A stretch of 55,523 bases of DNA, taken from the NCBI GenBank assembly GCA_020445605.1, contig JAGRGH010000007.1:1-55523 (forward strand). The letters are read 5' to 3'. Shown here piece after piece: positions 1-8,516 of this stretch; positions within the stretch are counted from its first letter, which is position 1, and the number at the start of each line of letters is the position of its first letter. The position numbers and the translations under genes were made by a program. The notes beneath the pieces were generated by a model that was not told the origin of the DNA, searched no databases, and was given only the letters and a program-made list of their open reading frames with translations. The stretch is from Chromatiales bacterium (lineage in GTDB: Bacteria; Pseudomonadota; Gammaproteobacteria; JAGRGH01).

Positions 1-33
1 CTTGTACGTCGTTCTCGGACCTGGTCTTGGCAT
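1..33 (-). CDS. IS3-family-like transposase OrfA, N-terminus only (runs off the window)
   Basis: Only the first 11 codons are present (MPRPGPRTTYK), read leftwards off the edge. An AGGAGT ribosome site lies at 41-46, seven bases before the ATG, so this is a real translation start. The N-terminus resembles from memory the helix-turn-helix OrfA of IS3-type elements. A short imperfect palindrome (CCAC..GTGG, 67-80) lies just outside the gene and may belong to the insertion-sequence end. The rest of the element is outside the window, so the family assignment is tentative. Confidence 0.5.
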   Translation of the reverse strand, partial: MPRPGPRTTYK

Positions 34-60
34 CTCAAACACTCCTGAAGGGTTAGTTCA

Positions 61-86
61 GGGTGTCCACTAAACCGTGGGAACTA
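61..86. mobile_element. Probable terminal segment of the IS element
   Basis: Between the transposase start and the first recognisable base of repeat family A lies a stretch containing CCACTAAACCGTGG. The left arm of the repeat, intact in other copies, is missing here. This suggests that the insertion sequence landed in, or recombined with, the end of the repeat. The exact boundary cannot be fixed from one end. Confidence 0.4.
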
Positions 87-243
87 TCAATTCTCATTTC
101 AACGGCCTGTTAGCGCGAGACAGGGACGTCTCGCCCGAAAATCAAACATGCAAGTGTTTGATTTTCGTGAGCAACCGAAAACCACGCTTTTCGGTTGCGA
201 CGTTGAAAAGGCCATGGATGGGCCTTTTTCAACAAACTGCTAG
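87..243 (+). repeat. Dispersed hairpin repeat family A, copy 1 (left end truncated)
   Basis: It shares with five other copies the order: ATTTCAAC arm; 7-bp stem GCGAGAC/GTCTCGC (115-134) with loop AGGGAC; a CGAAAATC hairpin; an AACCGAAAA/TTTTCGGTT hairpin; and GTTGAAAAGGCC with loop ATGGATG closing on GGCCTTTTTCAAC. The right edge is CTAG at 240-243, which supplies the TAG stop of rnfH on the opposite strand. The left arm is lost at the IS junction. Confidence 0.9.
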
Positions 244-518
244 GCAGCGCCCTGCTTCTCGGCACGCTTGCGCCGCTGTTCCCGCGGGTCCGCAATCAGG
301 CCCCGGTACAGCTCCACGCGATCACCGTCTTCTAGCACGCGCGACCAGTCGACCCGTTCGCCAAACACGCCGACGGGCGTCTCGCCAATGGATATTTCGG
401 GAAACTCGGTGCGGATCCGGCTCTTGCTCACGGCATCGGCCACGTTCGCGCCGTCCGGCAATTCCACGACGAGCATGAGCTGGCGCTCGGGCAGCGCGTA
501 GACGACCTCGATCCGCAT
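240..518 (-). CDS. rnfH: RnfH family (UPF0125) ubiquitin-like small protein
   Basis: A 92-residue protein with the RnfH/RatB family pattern: an N-terminal IEVVYALPERQ strand, EFPEI in the middle and the GDRVELYRGL motif near the end, then a basic tail. The fold is beta-grasp and the cellular role is unsettled. Its ATG shares one base with the ratA stop (TGATG), so the two are translationally coupled, the usual pairing downstream of smpB in gammaproteobacteria. The TAG stop lies inside CTAG at the edge of repeat A copy 1. bamE, often found nearby, is not seen; the IS-like sequence lies there instead. Confidence 0.9.
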   Translation of the reverse strand: MRIEVVYALPERQLMLVVELPDGANVADAVSKSRIRTEFPEISIGETPVGVFGERVDWSRVLEDGDRVELYRGLIADPREQRRKRAEKQGAA

Positions 519-949
519 CAGCCGTAGACCACACCCGCCCGGCGCACGAAGGCATCGACCATCGCCTCGACCAGGCTGCGAAACAGCGGCGCGAACGCGG
601 TGGCGAGAAACCGGCTGGAGAACTCGAATTCCAGGCTCAGGGTCACCTTGCTGCCCTGCCCGCCGACCGGATCGATCTGCCAGTAGCCGTCGAGGCGCGA
701 AAACGGGCCGTCGACCAGTTCGATGTCCATGCGACCCGGCGGACGGATGCGGTTACGCGTGGTGAAGTGCCGACGGATCGGGCCCTTCGCGACGTCGATG
801 CGACCGACGACCTCCTCGGCTGTGCGCGAGAGCTGCCGCGAGGCGACGCAGCCCGGCAGGAACTCGTGGTAACGATCCACGTCGGCGATCAGTTCGAACA
901 TCTGCTCCGGCGTATGGCCGACCAGTGCGCTGCGCAGGATGCGTGGCAC
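518..949 (-). CDS. ratA: RatA-type START-domain protein (ribosome association toxin / coenzyme Q-binding family)
   Basis: A 143-residue single-domain SRPBCC/START protein. It shows the family pattern of an early FELIADVDRYHEFLPGC segment, KGPIRR and GPFSRLDGYW in the middle, and a long C-terminal helix. E. coli RatA was described as blocking 70S subunit association, and mitochondrial relatives (Coq10) bind ubiquinone, so the physiological role is ambiguous. The start is GTG (949), four bases after the transporter stop, so it is probably co-transcribed with that gene and coupled to rnfH. It lies opposite smpB in the conserved smpB-ratA-rnfH neighbourhood, with a transporter gene inserted between. 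Confidence 0.9.
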   Translation of the reverse strand: MPRILRSALVGHTPEQMFELIADVDRYHEFLPGCVASRQLSRTAEEVVGRIDVAKGPIRRHFTTRNRIRPPGRMDIELVDGPFSRLDGYWQIDPVGGQGSKVTLSLEFEFSSRFLATAFAPLFRSLVEAMVDAFVRRAGVVYG

Positions 950-953
950 GAAT

Positions 954-2309
954 TCAGATCAGGCCAATGGCGTGCAGGAACACCAGCAGCACGGCGAACG
1001 GCGCCACATAGCGCGCGAGGATCATCCACATGCGGTAGCTGATCTCGTGGCCGGCCTGGTCGAATTCCTGCTGGCTGACCCGCGGCGAGAGCACCCATGA
1101 ACTGAACACGGCGATCAGCACGCCGCCGAGCGGCAGCAGGATATTCGCCGTCACGTAGTCGAGCAGATCAAATATCCCTTTGCCGAACAGGGTGTGTTTT
1201 TCCCAGAGATTCAGCGAGAGCAGCGCGGCGACACCGATCGTCCAACTGATCAGGCCCGCGATCGAGGTCGCCTGCACACGGGTGAGGTCGAACTTCTCGA
1301 CCATCCACGCGGAAACCGGTTCGAGCAGGGAGATCGCCGAGGTCAGTGCCGCGAACACCAGCAGCGCGAAAAAGCCGACCGCGAACACGCTGCCGCCCGG
1401 CATCTGGCCGAATGCGACCGGCAGTACCTTGAAGATCAGGCCCGGCCCCTGGGTCGACGCGAGTCCGAATCCGAACACCAGCGGAAAGATCGCCAGCCCG
1501 GCGAGCACGGCAACGACTGTGTCGGCCGCGGCGATGATCAGCGACATGCGCGGGATGGACGCGTCACGGTCCAGATACGAGCCATACATGAGCATCGCGC
1601 CCATGCCGAGGCTCAGGCTGAAAAACGCCTGACCCATGGCATCGAGCACCGAGCGCGCGGAGACCTTCGACCAGTCCGGCGAGAACAGATAGTCGACCGC
1701 GGCACTGAAATCACCCGTGTTCGCCGCATAGCCGACCAGCAGCACCAGCAGGATGAACAGCGCGGGCATCATCCAGCGCACGGCGCGTTCCAGGCCCGCC
1801 TCAACGCCTCGCGCGACGATGAACACGGTCAGCGCCATGAAGATCGTGTGCCAGGCGAGCAACCGCTCGGGATCGCCCACCAGCGCACCGAACATCGCAT
1901 TGGCGGCCTCGAGGCTGATGCCCTGAAACACACCGGCGCTGGCACGCACGGCGTAGGCCAGGGTCCAGCCCGCGACCACGGCATAGAACGACAGGATCAG
2001 AAAGCCCGACAGCGTGCCCATCCAGCCGATCGCGACCCACAGCCCGGTCTTGCCCTCGGCGGCGGAGATCTCGCGCAGGGCGTTGATCGGGCTCATGCGC
2101 CCGCGCCGGCCGAGCATGACCTCGGCCATCATGATCGGGATGCCGATCGCCAGCACGCAGGCGAGGTAGATCAGCACGAACGCGCCGCCGCCGTTCTCGC
2201 CGGTGAGATACGGAAAGCGCCAGATGTTGCCGAGCCCGACGGCCGACCCGGTCGCCGCGAGCACGAACGCCCAGCGGCTGGACCACTGCCCGTGCATGGT
2301 GCTTGCCAT
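954..2309 (-). CDS. Sodium-dependent transporter, neurotransmitter:sodium symporter (SNF) family
   Basis: A 451-residue inner-membrane protein with about 12 hydrophobic segments. TM1 carries the family signature [16 protein letters not shown], whose unwound glycines form the Na+ and substrate sites in LeuT-type carriers, followed by NGGGAF. It should import amino acids or related small molecules with sodium; the substrate cannot be read from sequence. I chose ATG 2309 (MASTMHGQW) over a longer open frame because it gives the normal N-terminus, with GGAG about nine bases upstream. It is divergent from smpB (about 107 bp apart) and sits directly upstream of ratA-rnfH. Confidence 0.92.
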   Translation of the reverse strand: MASTMHGQWSSRWAFVLAATGSAVGLGNIWRFPYLTGENGGGAFVLIYLACVLAIGIPIMMAEVMLGRRGRMSPINALREISAAEGKTGLWVAIGWMGTLSGFLILSFYAVVAGWTLAYAVRASAGVFQGISLEAANAMFGALVGDPERLLAWHTIFMALTVFIVARGVEAGLERAVRWMMPALFILLVLLVGYAANTGDFSAAVDYLFSPDWSKVSARSVLDAMGQAFFSLSLGMGAMLMYGSYLDRDASIPRMSLIIAAADTVVAVLAGLAIFPLVFGFGLASTQGPGLIFKVLPVAFGQMPGGSVFAVGFFALLVFAALTSAISLLEPVSAWMVEKFDLTRVQATSIAGLISWTIGVAALLSLNLWEKHTLFGKGIFDLLDYVTANILLPLGGVLIAVFSSWVLSPRVSQQEFDQAGHEISYRMWMILARYVAPFAVLLVFLHAIGLI

Positions 2310-2403
2310 CGTCAAATTGCTCCGGCCTGAGAAACCACGGCCATTCTCGCCAAATCGAAGCGGGTCGAACAAGCTGGCTGATCGTTGCGGCCGGGGCGGC
2401 GGG

Positions 2404-2409
2404 TACAAT
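2404..2409 (+). promoter_or_regulatory. -10 hexamer TACAAT placed for a leaderless smpB mRNA
   Basis: TACAAT ends exactly six bases before the smpB ATG (2416), so transcription would start at or next to the start codon. No Shine-Dalgarno sequence precedes the ATG. The -35 region is poor (ATCGTT at 17-bp spacing). The same arrangement recurs at 6436-6441 and 44387-44392. Confidence 0.5.
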
Positions 2410-2415
2410 TCCGCG

Positions 2416-2904
2416 ATGGGAACCGCGAACGAAAAGAAGAAGGGTGCGGGTGGATCCACCATCGCGCTGAACAAGCGGGCGCGCCACGAGTACTTCATCG
2501 AGGAGCGCTTCGAGGCCGGACTCGCCCTGACCGGCTGGGAGGTCAAGGCCCTGCGCGCTGGACGCGCACAGATCAGCGACGCCTACGTGCTGCTGCGCGA
2601 TGGCGAGGCGTATCTGTTCGGTGCGCACATCAATGCGCTGGCGTCGGCCTCCACGCATGTCGAAACCGATGCACAGCGCACCCGCAAGCTGCTGCTGCAC
2701 CGGCGCGAACTCGACCGTCTGACCGGTGCGGTGGAACGCAAGGGCTACGCGCTGGTCGCGCTCGCGCTGTACTGGAAGGCGGGCCGGGCGAAGATCGAGA
2801 TCGGCCTCGCCCAGGGCAAGAAGCTGCACGACAAACGCGAAACCGTGCGTGACCGCGACTGGGCGCGCGATCGCGAGCGGCTGCTAAAGCACAAGTCGCG
2901 CTGA
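2416..2904 (+). CDS. smpB: SsrA-binding protein SmpB
   Basis: A 162-residue partner of tmRNA in trans-translation. It delivers charged tmRNA to stalled ribosomes and fills the decoding centre. Typical blocks are [32 protein letters not shown] and AYLFGAHI. The basic C-terminal tail (KKLHDKRET to the end) is the part that occupies the mRNA channel. The ATG at 2416 removes a long unrelated N-terminal extension of the open frame. The tmRNA gene itself is not in the window. A -10 hexamer ends six bases upstream, suggesting leaderless translation. Confidence 0.97.
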   Translation: MGTANEKKKGAGGSTIALNKRARHEYFIEERFEAGLALTGWEVKALRAGRAQISDAYVLLRDGEAYLFGAHINALASASTHVETDAQRTRKLLLHRRELDRLTGAVERKGYALVALALYWKAGRAKIEIGLAQGKKLHDKRETVRDRDWARDRERLLKHKSR

Positions 2905-2979
2905 GCGTTCAACCCAGGCCATCCGCGCGGTTGCATGCCGCGCGCCTGAACCACTGCCAAGTGCCTGTCCACGCTATGG

Positions 2980-3150
2980 CTGAGCAGGCTGTTGAGATTC
3001 TCATTTCAACAGTCTGCTCTAGCGAGACAGAGACGTCTCGCCCGAAAATCGAACACACAAGGGTTTGATTTTCGTGAGCCACCGAAAACCGCGCTTTTCG
3101 GTTGCGATGTTGAAAAGGCCATGGACGAGCCTTTTCCAACAACCTATTAG
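2980..3150 (+). repeat. Dispersed hairpin repeat family A, copy 2
   Basis: A full-length copy downstream of smpB in the sense direction. It has all five hairpins. The second loop reads AGAGAC instead of AGGGAC, so the GGA core is lost here, whereas the last hairpin keeps ATGGA. The edges are degenerate relatives of CTAG (CTGAG, TTAG). The rest of the 300-bp gap 2905-3204 shows only a GC-rich inverted repeat (GCGCGG/CCGCGC) just after smpB. Confidence 0.88.
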
Positions 3151-3204
3151 GGCTGCAACGCTGCGCCAAGCGTGGCGCGAACAGGCCAACCTGCCACGAC
3201 GCGC

Positions 3205-5454
3205 TCAGCCCGCCGCGCGATACGGCACGGACGCGGCCCGGCCATGGGCTGCGACCCCGTCGACGAAAAATCCCTGCGCCGCGTGGAAGCGGTGTTCACG
3301 CACCATTTCGAGCAGCTCCCGCGTTTCAACGCCTTCGGCGACGGTGCGGTAGCCGCAACCCCCGACGATGTCCACGAGCTGTTGCACGATCCAGCGCTGG
3401 CGGTTCTCGGAGCCCAGCTGCCGGACCAGCGACGAATCGAACTTGACGATGTCGACGGGCATGTCGGCGAGATAGCCTAACGAGGAGTATCCCGTGCCGA
3501 AATCGTCGAGGGCGACGCGCCAGCCGGCCTCACGCAGCCGCTCCAGCGAGCGTGCGGCGACATCGAGCTGTGGAATCAAAACGGATTCAGTGATTTCGAC
3601 CAGCATCGGCCGGCGCATCTGGCCGACGAGTTCGATCAGCATGGCCTCGACCTGGTCGTCGAGCAGTCCTGGACCGCTGATGTTGATCCCAACTCCGACG
3701 CCGTCGGGCAGTGCGCCGGCCCTGAGGTCCGAACTCACCCGCGCGACCACGGCACGGTCAAAGTCGACCTCCAGACGCCGTGCCGCGATCACCGGCATGA
3801 AGTGGTCGGGCCGATAGCGCCGGCCCGCGTGGTTCAGCCTGGCCAGCGCCTCGTGATAGTGGATGCGCGAATCGTCCAGCTGCAGGACCGGCTGATACTC
3901 CATTTCGATGTGTGCCGGATCCGCGATGGCATCGTAGATCGCCGTGCCGATATCGCTGGCGACCAGATGGCTGCCGCCACTGCTTTCGAGTTCGTGCGAA
4001 TACTCGCAGACCGGCGGACGACCGGGCCGTTTCGCCGCGAACATCGCGATATCCGCGCGGGCGCGCAGTTGCGACAGCGCATCGCGATCGCCGGCCGGCG
4101 CCGCCGCGATGCCGACACTGAGCCGTACCGGCTCAAACACACCCTGGGAGACGAAATCCAGCGCGCGCACGGCTTCAAGGCATTGCTGCGCGATCCGCAG
4201 CGTCTGCGGGCCATCAAGGTCGAACAGCAGTGTGATGAATTCGTCGCCACCGAGCCGGTACAGGCGACCACGCTGATCCAGCGCCGCATCAATCGCATTG
4301 GCCAGGGCGCGCAGCAGCGCGTCGCCGACATCGTGGCCGTAGGTGTCGTTGAAACTCTTGAAGCGATCACAGTCGAACAGCATGCACTGCACGATGGAAA
4401 ACCGGTCGTTGCGTCCATCCAGCAGTTCGAGATAGTCCTCCTCGAACGCGCGCCGGTTGTGACAGATGGTCAGCTCGTCGCGGTAGATCATCTCGCGCAG
4501 TTCGACGTTGGCGCCGGCGAGGTCGCGTTGCGCCCGATCGAGCCGCGCGTGGTAATCGAGCATCGAGCGACGCACCTTTTCGAGTTCCGCCAAGGGCAGT
4601 TCCGCGCTGCGATGGAGCATGTCCTCGGTACTGCCGCCCAGATTCAGGGCATCGATCTGACTGGATAGCCGGCGTGCGGGCAGCACGACGAACCAGCGCA
4701 GCAACAGGGCGAAGATGACGCCGGCTAGCGCAACTGCGGCGCCGATCTCGATGATTGAGCGGACGACGACGTGTGTCACGTCGCGCCCCTGGGTGTGTGC
4801 GCGCGGGACGAATTGGGTGTTGGCAGCGAGTTCGGCCACCGCCAGCGACACGTCCGGCGCAAGCACGACGCGCAGCGAATCCGCATCGATGTAGTCGAAG
4901 CGGCGCAGCGAACGCAGGGCGTCGATCACGGGTGCCTGAACCACGACCCAGCCGATCGCGGCGCCGTCCGGACCCGTCAGTTGACCGGCGTCGATGAATT
5001 CCGCCACGCCGCGTGCAAGGCGCACGCGCGGAAACGGAATCGAAAGATCGATCTCCGAGCCGGGCGCGCGGACGCCCTTTTGCAGAGGCTGGCCGGTCGC
5101 GGAGTACAGCTCCACGTTGCGTATCCAGTCCGGTGTGCGCCAGGTCGCCATCGCCCGGCTCTCGTGCCAGTAGGCGTAATACACCGGGTCGGCGAGTTGC
5201 TGGCGTACCTCGTCCCAGGCCAGCAGTTCGGCAACGGCATGACTGCTGCGCCCGGTCAGTTCTTCGATCGCCGAACGCAGTTCCGCACGCTGTACCGCCT
5301 GCTGATCGGCGCGGGCCTGACGTTCGACCTCATCCAGCCGCTGCGTGATCAGCAGCCACAGCGCAGCCACGAGCAGCACCAGTATCGCGACAAAGCCGGC
5401 CACCAGGGTGGTGACCGACAGGCGCTTCTCCCATGGTCCGCTGTCGTGACTCAG
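3205..5454 (-). CDS. Membrane GGDEF-EAL protein (cyclic-di-GMP synthesis and/or hydrolysis)
   Basis: About 749 residues: a short basic N-terminus, TM1, a periplasmic sensor region of about 190 residues, TM2 (SIIEIGAAVALAGVIFALLL), a linker, a GGDEF domain and a C-terminal EAL domain. The cyclase motif is intact (RLGGDEF, about residue 400) but no RxxD inhibitory site precedes it. The phosphodiesterase motifs are also intact (HEALAR, EITES, LDDFGTGYSS, KFD, EGVET). Either activity is possible. The only ordinary start in frame is GTG 5403, which begins inside TM1 without a ribosome site. CTG 5454 overlaps the stop of the upstream hydrolase (CTGA), has GGAG seven bases before it, and restores a basic pre-TM segment; I prefer it. 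Confidence 0.88.
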   Translation of the reverse strand: MSHDSGPWEKRLSVTTLVAGFVAILVLLVAALWLLITQRLDEVERQARADQQAVQRAELRSAIEELTGRSSHAVAELLAWDEVRQQLADPVYYAYWHESRAMATWRTPDWIRNVELYSATGQPLQKGVRAPGSEIDLSIPFPRVRLARGVAEFIDAGQLTGPDGAAIGWVVVQAPVIDALRSLRRFDYIDADSLRVVLAPDVSLAVAELAANTQFVPRAHTQGRDVTHVVVRSIIEIGAAVALAGVIFALLLRWFVVLPARRLSSQIDALNLGGSTEDMLHRSAELPLAELEKVRRSMLDYHARLDRAQRDLAGANVELREMIYRDELTICHNRRAFEEDYLELLDGRNDRFSIVQCMLFDCDRFKSFNDTYGHDVGDALLRALANAIDAALDQRGRLYRLGGDEFITLLFDLDGPQTLRIAQQCLEAVRALDFVSQGVFEPVRLSVGIAAAPAGDRDALSQLRARADIAMFAAKRPGRPPVCEYSHELESSGGSHLVASDIGTAIYDAIADPAHIEMEYQPVLQLDDSRIHYHEALARLNHAGRRYRPDHFMPVIAARRLEVDFDRAVVARVSSDLRAGALPDGVGVGINISGPGLLDDQVEAMLIELVGQMRRPMLVEITESVLIPQLDVAARSLERLREAGWRVALDDFGTGYSSLGYLADMPVDIVKFDSSLVRQLGSENRQRWIVQQLVDIVGGCGYRTVAEGVETRELLEMVREHRFHAAQGFFVDGVAAHGRAASVPYRAAG

Positions 5455-6362
5455 TTACGTTCTCCGCTGAGCATGGACAGGACCGTGTCGTGCAGTTCGA
5501 ACTCGTGGCTGGCGTCGAAGAAATGGTCCGCGCCGGGAATCACCGTTGCGTTGGCACCGCCCGCAGCCAGGCGCTCGGCCCAGTCCGGACCGACCCGCCC
5601 GTCGTCCCCGGCCATGATGACATCCACGCCCACCCCGGGAATCGACAGCAGCTTCAGGAGATCGGCGACGGTCCAGTCCGCGTACGACAGGAAACTTTCC
5701 GGCGTGGCGACCAGCCGGTCGCAGAACGACAGCCGATAACGGAACAGACTCTCCGCGCGGCGCCCCATGCGCGCCGAGGCAGCCCCGCGCAGCGCCAGAA
5801 AGCCCGGCCGCTCGGTCTCGACCCGCGGGTCGATCAGGCTCAGCAGAATCAGACGCGAAACCCCCTGTTGCGGTTTCCCTTCCATGAACTTCAGCACGTT
5901 GAGAGAACCGAAGCTGTGGCCGATCAGCACGACTTCGGCATGCCCGCGCGACCGTAGCCAATCGACCCAGACACCGATCTCGCGGGAGTCCGCACCCAGT
6001 TCGTGGGCATGAATGGCATCGCAGGCAAGGCTCTGGCGACGATCGGATACGCGCAGCGAAAGATTCGGTGTGAGTACCGAATGGCCCGCCTCGGCGAGCG
6101 TCTCGGCGAGTCTTGTGACCGTTGGGAACGAATAGGTCTGATACAGGCCGTGAACGATCACGACTGCCGGTCGCGCCGTTCCGCGCCCCCAATGGGCGGC
6201 GTTCGCCCGAATGCCGGCGGCGACCTCGAGATTGACGATCTCCTGCGCACGCGCGGTCCCGTGCCAAGTGTTGGCAGCGAGGACGAACAGCACGACGAAC
6301 CACGGTGCAGGGCGTTTCACGATCGTCGCAGGCGCAGGCAGAGTCAATGATTGATCCATCAA
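5451..6362 (-). CDS. Exported alpha/beta hydrolase
   Basis: 303 residues. The N-terminus has a hydrophobic stretch ending ...GTARA, consistent with a signal peptide or anchor. The fold shows an oxyanion HG loop (IVHGLYQTYSF), the nucleophile elbow GHSFG, and a late histidine (GADHFFD), with candidate acids in between, so a Ser-His-Asp serine hydrolase is expected. The substrate is unknown; an esterase or peptidase is most likely. It lies directly upstream of, and overlaps by four bases, the GGDEF-EAL gene, suggesting one transcript and coupled translation. ATG 6359 is an alternative start one codon downstream. Confidence 0.8.
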   Translation of the reverse strand: MMDQSLTLPAPATIVKRPAPWFVVLFVLAANTWHGTARAQEIVNLEVAAGIRANAAHWGRGTARPAVVIVHGLYQTYSFPTVTRLAETLAEAGHSVLTPNLSLRVSDRRQSLACDAIHAHELGADSREIGVWVDWLRSRGHAEVVLIGHSFGSLNVLKFMEGKPQQGVSRLILLSLIDPRVETERPGFLALRGAASARMGRRAESLFRYRLSFCDRLVATPESFLSYADWTVADLLKLLSIPGVGVDVIMAGDDGRVGPDWAERLAAGGANATVIPGADHFFDASHEFELHDTVLSMLSGERN

Positions 6363-6435
6363 CGATAGCGCAAAACCCGCGGTTGCGGGGCCGACGCCGC
6401 CCGGCCGGCCGCGGACGACGCGATGGAACTGTATA

Positions 6436-6441
6436 TATAAT
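6436..6441 (+). promoter_or_regulatory. -10 hexamer TATAAT placed for a leaderless radical SAM mRNA
   Basis: A perfect TATAAT ends exactly six bases before the ATG at 6448, and no Shine-Dalgarno sequence is present. Transcription is expected to begin at or next to the start codon. The -35 element is not recognisable. Confidence 0.55.
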
Positions 6442-6447
6442 CAGTGG

Positions 6448-7521
6448 ATGCCGACCACCGCTCGACCCACCAAAGGCCGCGGCGCAACCGCCAATCCGGC
6501 CAGCCGCTACCGGATGACCGCCGTGGACCCGGTCGATGACGGGTGGCCAGCCGCGGACTCGCCGGAGGCATCCGTCAGAACGACCGTGACGGCCGATCCC
6601 GCCCGTTCGGTGCTGAGCTTCAACACCTCTCCCGATGTACCGTTCGACCGGTCCGTCAATCCGTATCGGGGCTGTGAACACGGCTGCATCTACTGCTACG
6701 CGCGGCCGTCCCACGCCTGGCTGGAGCTTTCCCCGGGCCTCGACTTCGAGACCCGGCTGTTCGCCAAACACGATGCCGCCAACGTACTCGCGGCGGAACT
6801 GCGCCGCCCCGGCTACCAACCCGCGCCGATTGCCCTGGGTGCAAACACCGATTGCTGGCAGCCCGTTGAACGCGACCTGCGCATCAGCCGCGCAGTCCTG
6901 GAACTGCTGCACGACTGCGGCCACCCCGTCACGATCGTCACAAAGTCCAGCGGCATCGAGCGCGATGTGGATCTGCTCGCGGCCATGGCAGGGCGCAATC
7001 TCGTACACGTCGCCGTCAGCGTGACGACGCTCGACCCCGAACTCGCGCGTCGCATGGAACCGCGCGCCGCCGCGCCATGGCGACGGCTCGAAACAATCCG
7101 GCGACTGTCACAGGCCGGCATTCCGGTGCACGTACTCGTGGCGCCGGTCATTCCCGCGCTGAATGAGCCGGAAATCGAGTCAATCCTCGAGGCTTGCGCG
7201 CAATCTGGCGCTGCGGCCGCCGGCTACGTGACGATCCGGCTGCCGCTGGAGGTCAACACCCTGTTTGCGCAATGGCTCAACGAGCACTACCCGGACCGTG
7301 CGCGGCGTGTGCTGCATGGGATCGAATCCCTGCATGGTGGCCGGCGCTACGACCGGCGTTTTGGTCACCGCCAGCGTGGCAACGGCGAGCGCGCGAAAAT
7401 CATCGCAAAAAGGTTCGAGATCGCAATGCGTCGCCATGGTCTGGGGTCGGAACTGCCGCGACTCGATCTCGGCCAGTTCCAGCCTCCGCCCGCGTGCGGC
7501 GATCAGCTGAACCTGTTCTAG
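6448..7521 (+). CDS. PA0069-type radical SAM protein (SplB-like)
   Basis: 357 residues. The radical SAM cluster motif is seen as NPYRGCEHGCIYCYARP, with three cysteines in CxxxCxxC spacing binding a 4Fe-4S cluster that cleaves S-adenosylmethionine. It is preceded by the family-typical LSFNTSPDVPFD. The TIM-barrel part continues with ALGANTDCWQPVE and ITIVTKS-like strands. The family resembles spore photoproduct lyase in its core, but its reaction in non-sporulating bacteria is not established. It converges with mazG (16-bp gap). The N-terminus is Arg/Thr/Pro-rich and disordered. Start at ATG 6448 fits the leaderless promoter. Confidence 0.9.
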   Translation: MPTTARPTKGRGATANPASRYRMTAVDPVDDGWPAADSPEASVRTTVTADPARSVLSFNTSPDVPFDRSVNPYRGCEHGCIYCYARPSHAWLELSPGLDFETRLFAKHDAANVLAAELRRPGYQPAPIALGANTDCWQPVERDLRISRAVLELLHDCGHPVTIVTKSSGIERDVDLLAAMAGRNLVHVAVSVTTLDPELARRMEPRAAAPWRRLETIRRLSQAGIPVHVLVAPVIPALNEPEIESILEACAQSGAAAAGYVTIRLPLEVNTLFAQWLNEHYPDRARRVLHGIESLHGGRRYDRRFGHRQRGNGERAKIIAKRFEIAMRRHGLGSELPRLDLGQFQPPPACGDQLNLF

Positions 7522-7537
7522 GGCCTGCGTCGGCTGC

Positions 7538-8290
7538 CTATTCGGTGCGAGCCTTCGCCCGTCGCCACGCGGCATCCACGGCAAGCGGATCATCAACGTC
7601 GAACGGCGCGGCCTTGCATTGCGCCTCAACCGCGCGTGCGCGTTGCTCGAAACGCATATTGGCCGCGCGCAGCAGGGCCTCCGGATCATGTCCCGCCCAG
7701 CGCGCCATGTTCACCATCGTAAACAGGATGTCGCCAAGTTCCCGCCCTTCTGCCGCGGCATCATTCGCCGCACCGAGTTCGGCCAACTCCTCGTCGAGCT
7801 TTTCGCGAACCTCAGCCGCGCTCGACCAGTCCAGCCCGAGCCGTCGGGCGCGCTTTTGCAGCTTCGCCGCGCGGGTCAGCGCCGGCAGCGAAACCGGAAT
7901 GTCGGCAAACAGGGAGGCATCGCCGCGCTCTGCGAGCTTGAACGCTTCCCAGCGTTCGGTCTGCTCGTTGGCATCGGCAACCACATCGTCGCCAAACACG
8001 TGCGGATGGCGGCGGCGCATCTTCGTGACGATCGCAGCGACGACATCGGCGAATGCAAATGTGCCCTGCTCTTCGGCCAGCCGCGCGTGGAAAACCACCT
8101 GAAACAGCAGGTCTCCGAGTTCCTCGCGCAAGGCGTCAGGATCACCGCGTTCGATGGCGTCGGCAACCTCGTAGGCCTCCTCGATCGTATACGGCGCGAT
8201 GCTGGCGAAGTTCTGTTCGAGATCCCACGGGCAACCGCCTTCGGGATTGCGCAGGCGCGCCATGAGGTCCAGAAGTTCGGTGATCGGCAT
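7538..8290 (-). CDS. mazG: Nucleoside triphosphate pyrophosphohydrolase MazG
   Basis: 250 residues with two tandem MazG domains. It hydrolyses (d)NTPs to monophosphates and pyrophosphate, housecleaning aberrant nucleotides and in E. coli lowering ppGpp. The N-terminal domain shows the opening LMARLRNPEGGCPWD, then EEAYEVADAI and EELGDLLFQVVFHA, the acidic metal-binding helices. The second domain repeats this as EELAELGA and ELGDILFTMVNMARW. I chose ATG 8290 (MPITELLD), which matches the family start; the open frame continues 30 codons upstream without supporting features. A 20-bp perfect palindrome lies 63-82 bases upstream. Confidence 0.95.
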   Translation of the reverse strand: MPITELLDLMARLRNPEGGCPWDLEQNFASIAPYTIEEAYEVADAIERGDPDALREELGDLLFQVVFHARLAEEQGTFAFADVVAAIVTKMRRRHPHVFGDDVVADANEQTERWEAFKLAERGDASLFADIPVSLPALTRAAKLQKRARRLGLDWSSAAEVREKLDEELAELGAANDAAAEGRELGDILFTMVNMARWAGHDPEALLRAANMRFEQRARAVEAQCKAAPFDVDDPLAVDAAWRRAKARTE

Positions 8291-8343
8291 GGACGGAAAC
8301 CGGGCAGAAGCGTGGTACTGGATACCATCGCTGGGCGACGACC

Positions 8344-8378
8344 GCAAAACGGCGACGCGGGCGCCCGCGTCGTTTTGC
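8344..8378. other. Long GC palindrome upstream of mazG
   Basis: A perfect 20-base palindrome, CGACGCGGGCGCCCGCGTCG (8353-8372), is flanked by GCAAAA on the left and TTTTGC on the right. It lies between the small minus-strand gene ending at 8517 and the mazG start. It could be an operator, an intrinsic terminator with a weak U tract, or a small mobile hairpin; the sequence does not decide. Confidence 0.5.
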
Positions 8379-8516
8379 AACGCACGCTAACACGCGAGAG
8401 ACAGGATGTCAGGCCCACTGAACACCCCGGTGGAGCCTGCGTTGCTGAACGCCCGCCGTCACGTCAGGGCAAGATTCAGAGCCCCCGCTGGATCGGGTCA
8501 GACACAAGACGGTGCT

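Noticed and set aside
2905-2979. tmRNA gene near smpB
   Set aside because: The gap contains only a GC-rich inverted repeat, with no tRNA-like ends or tag frame.
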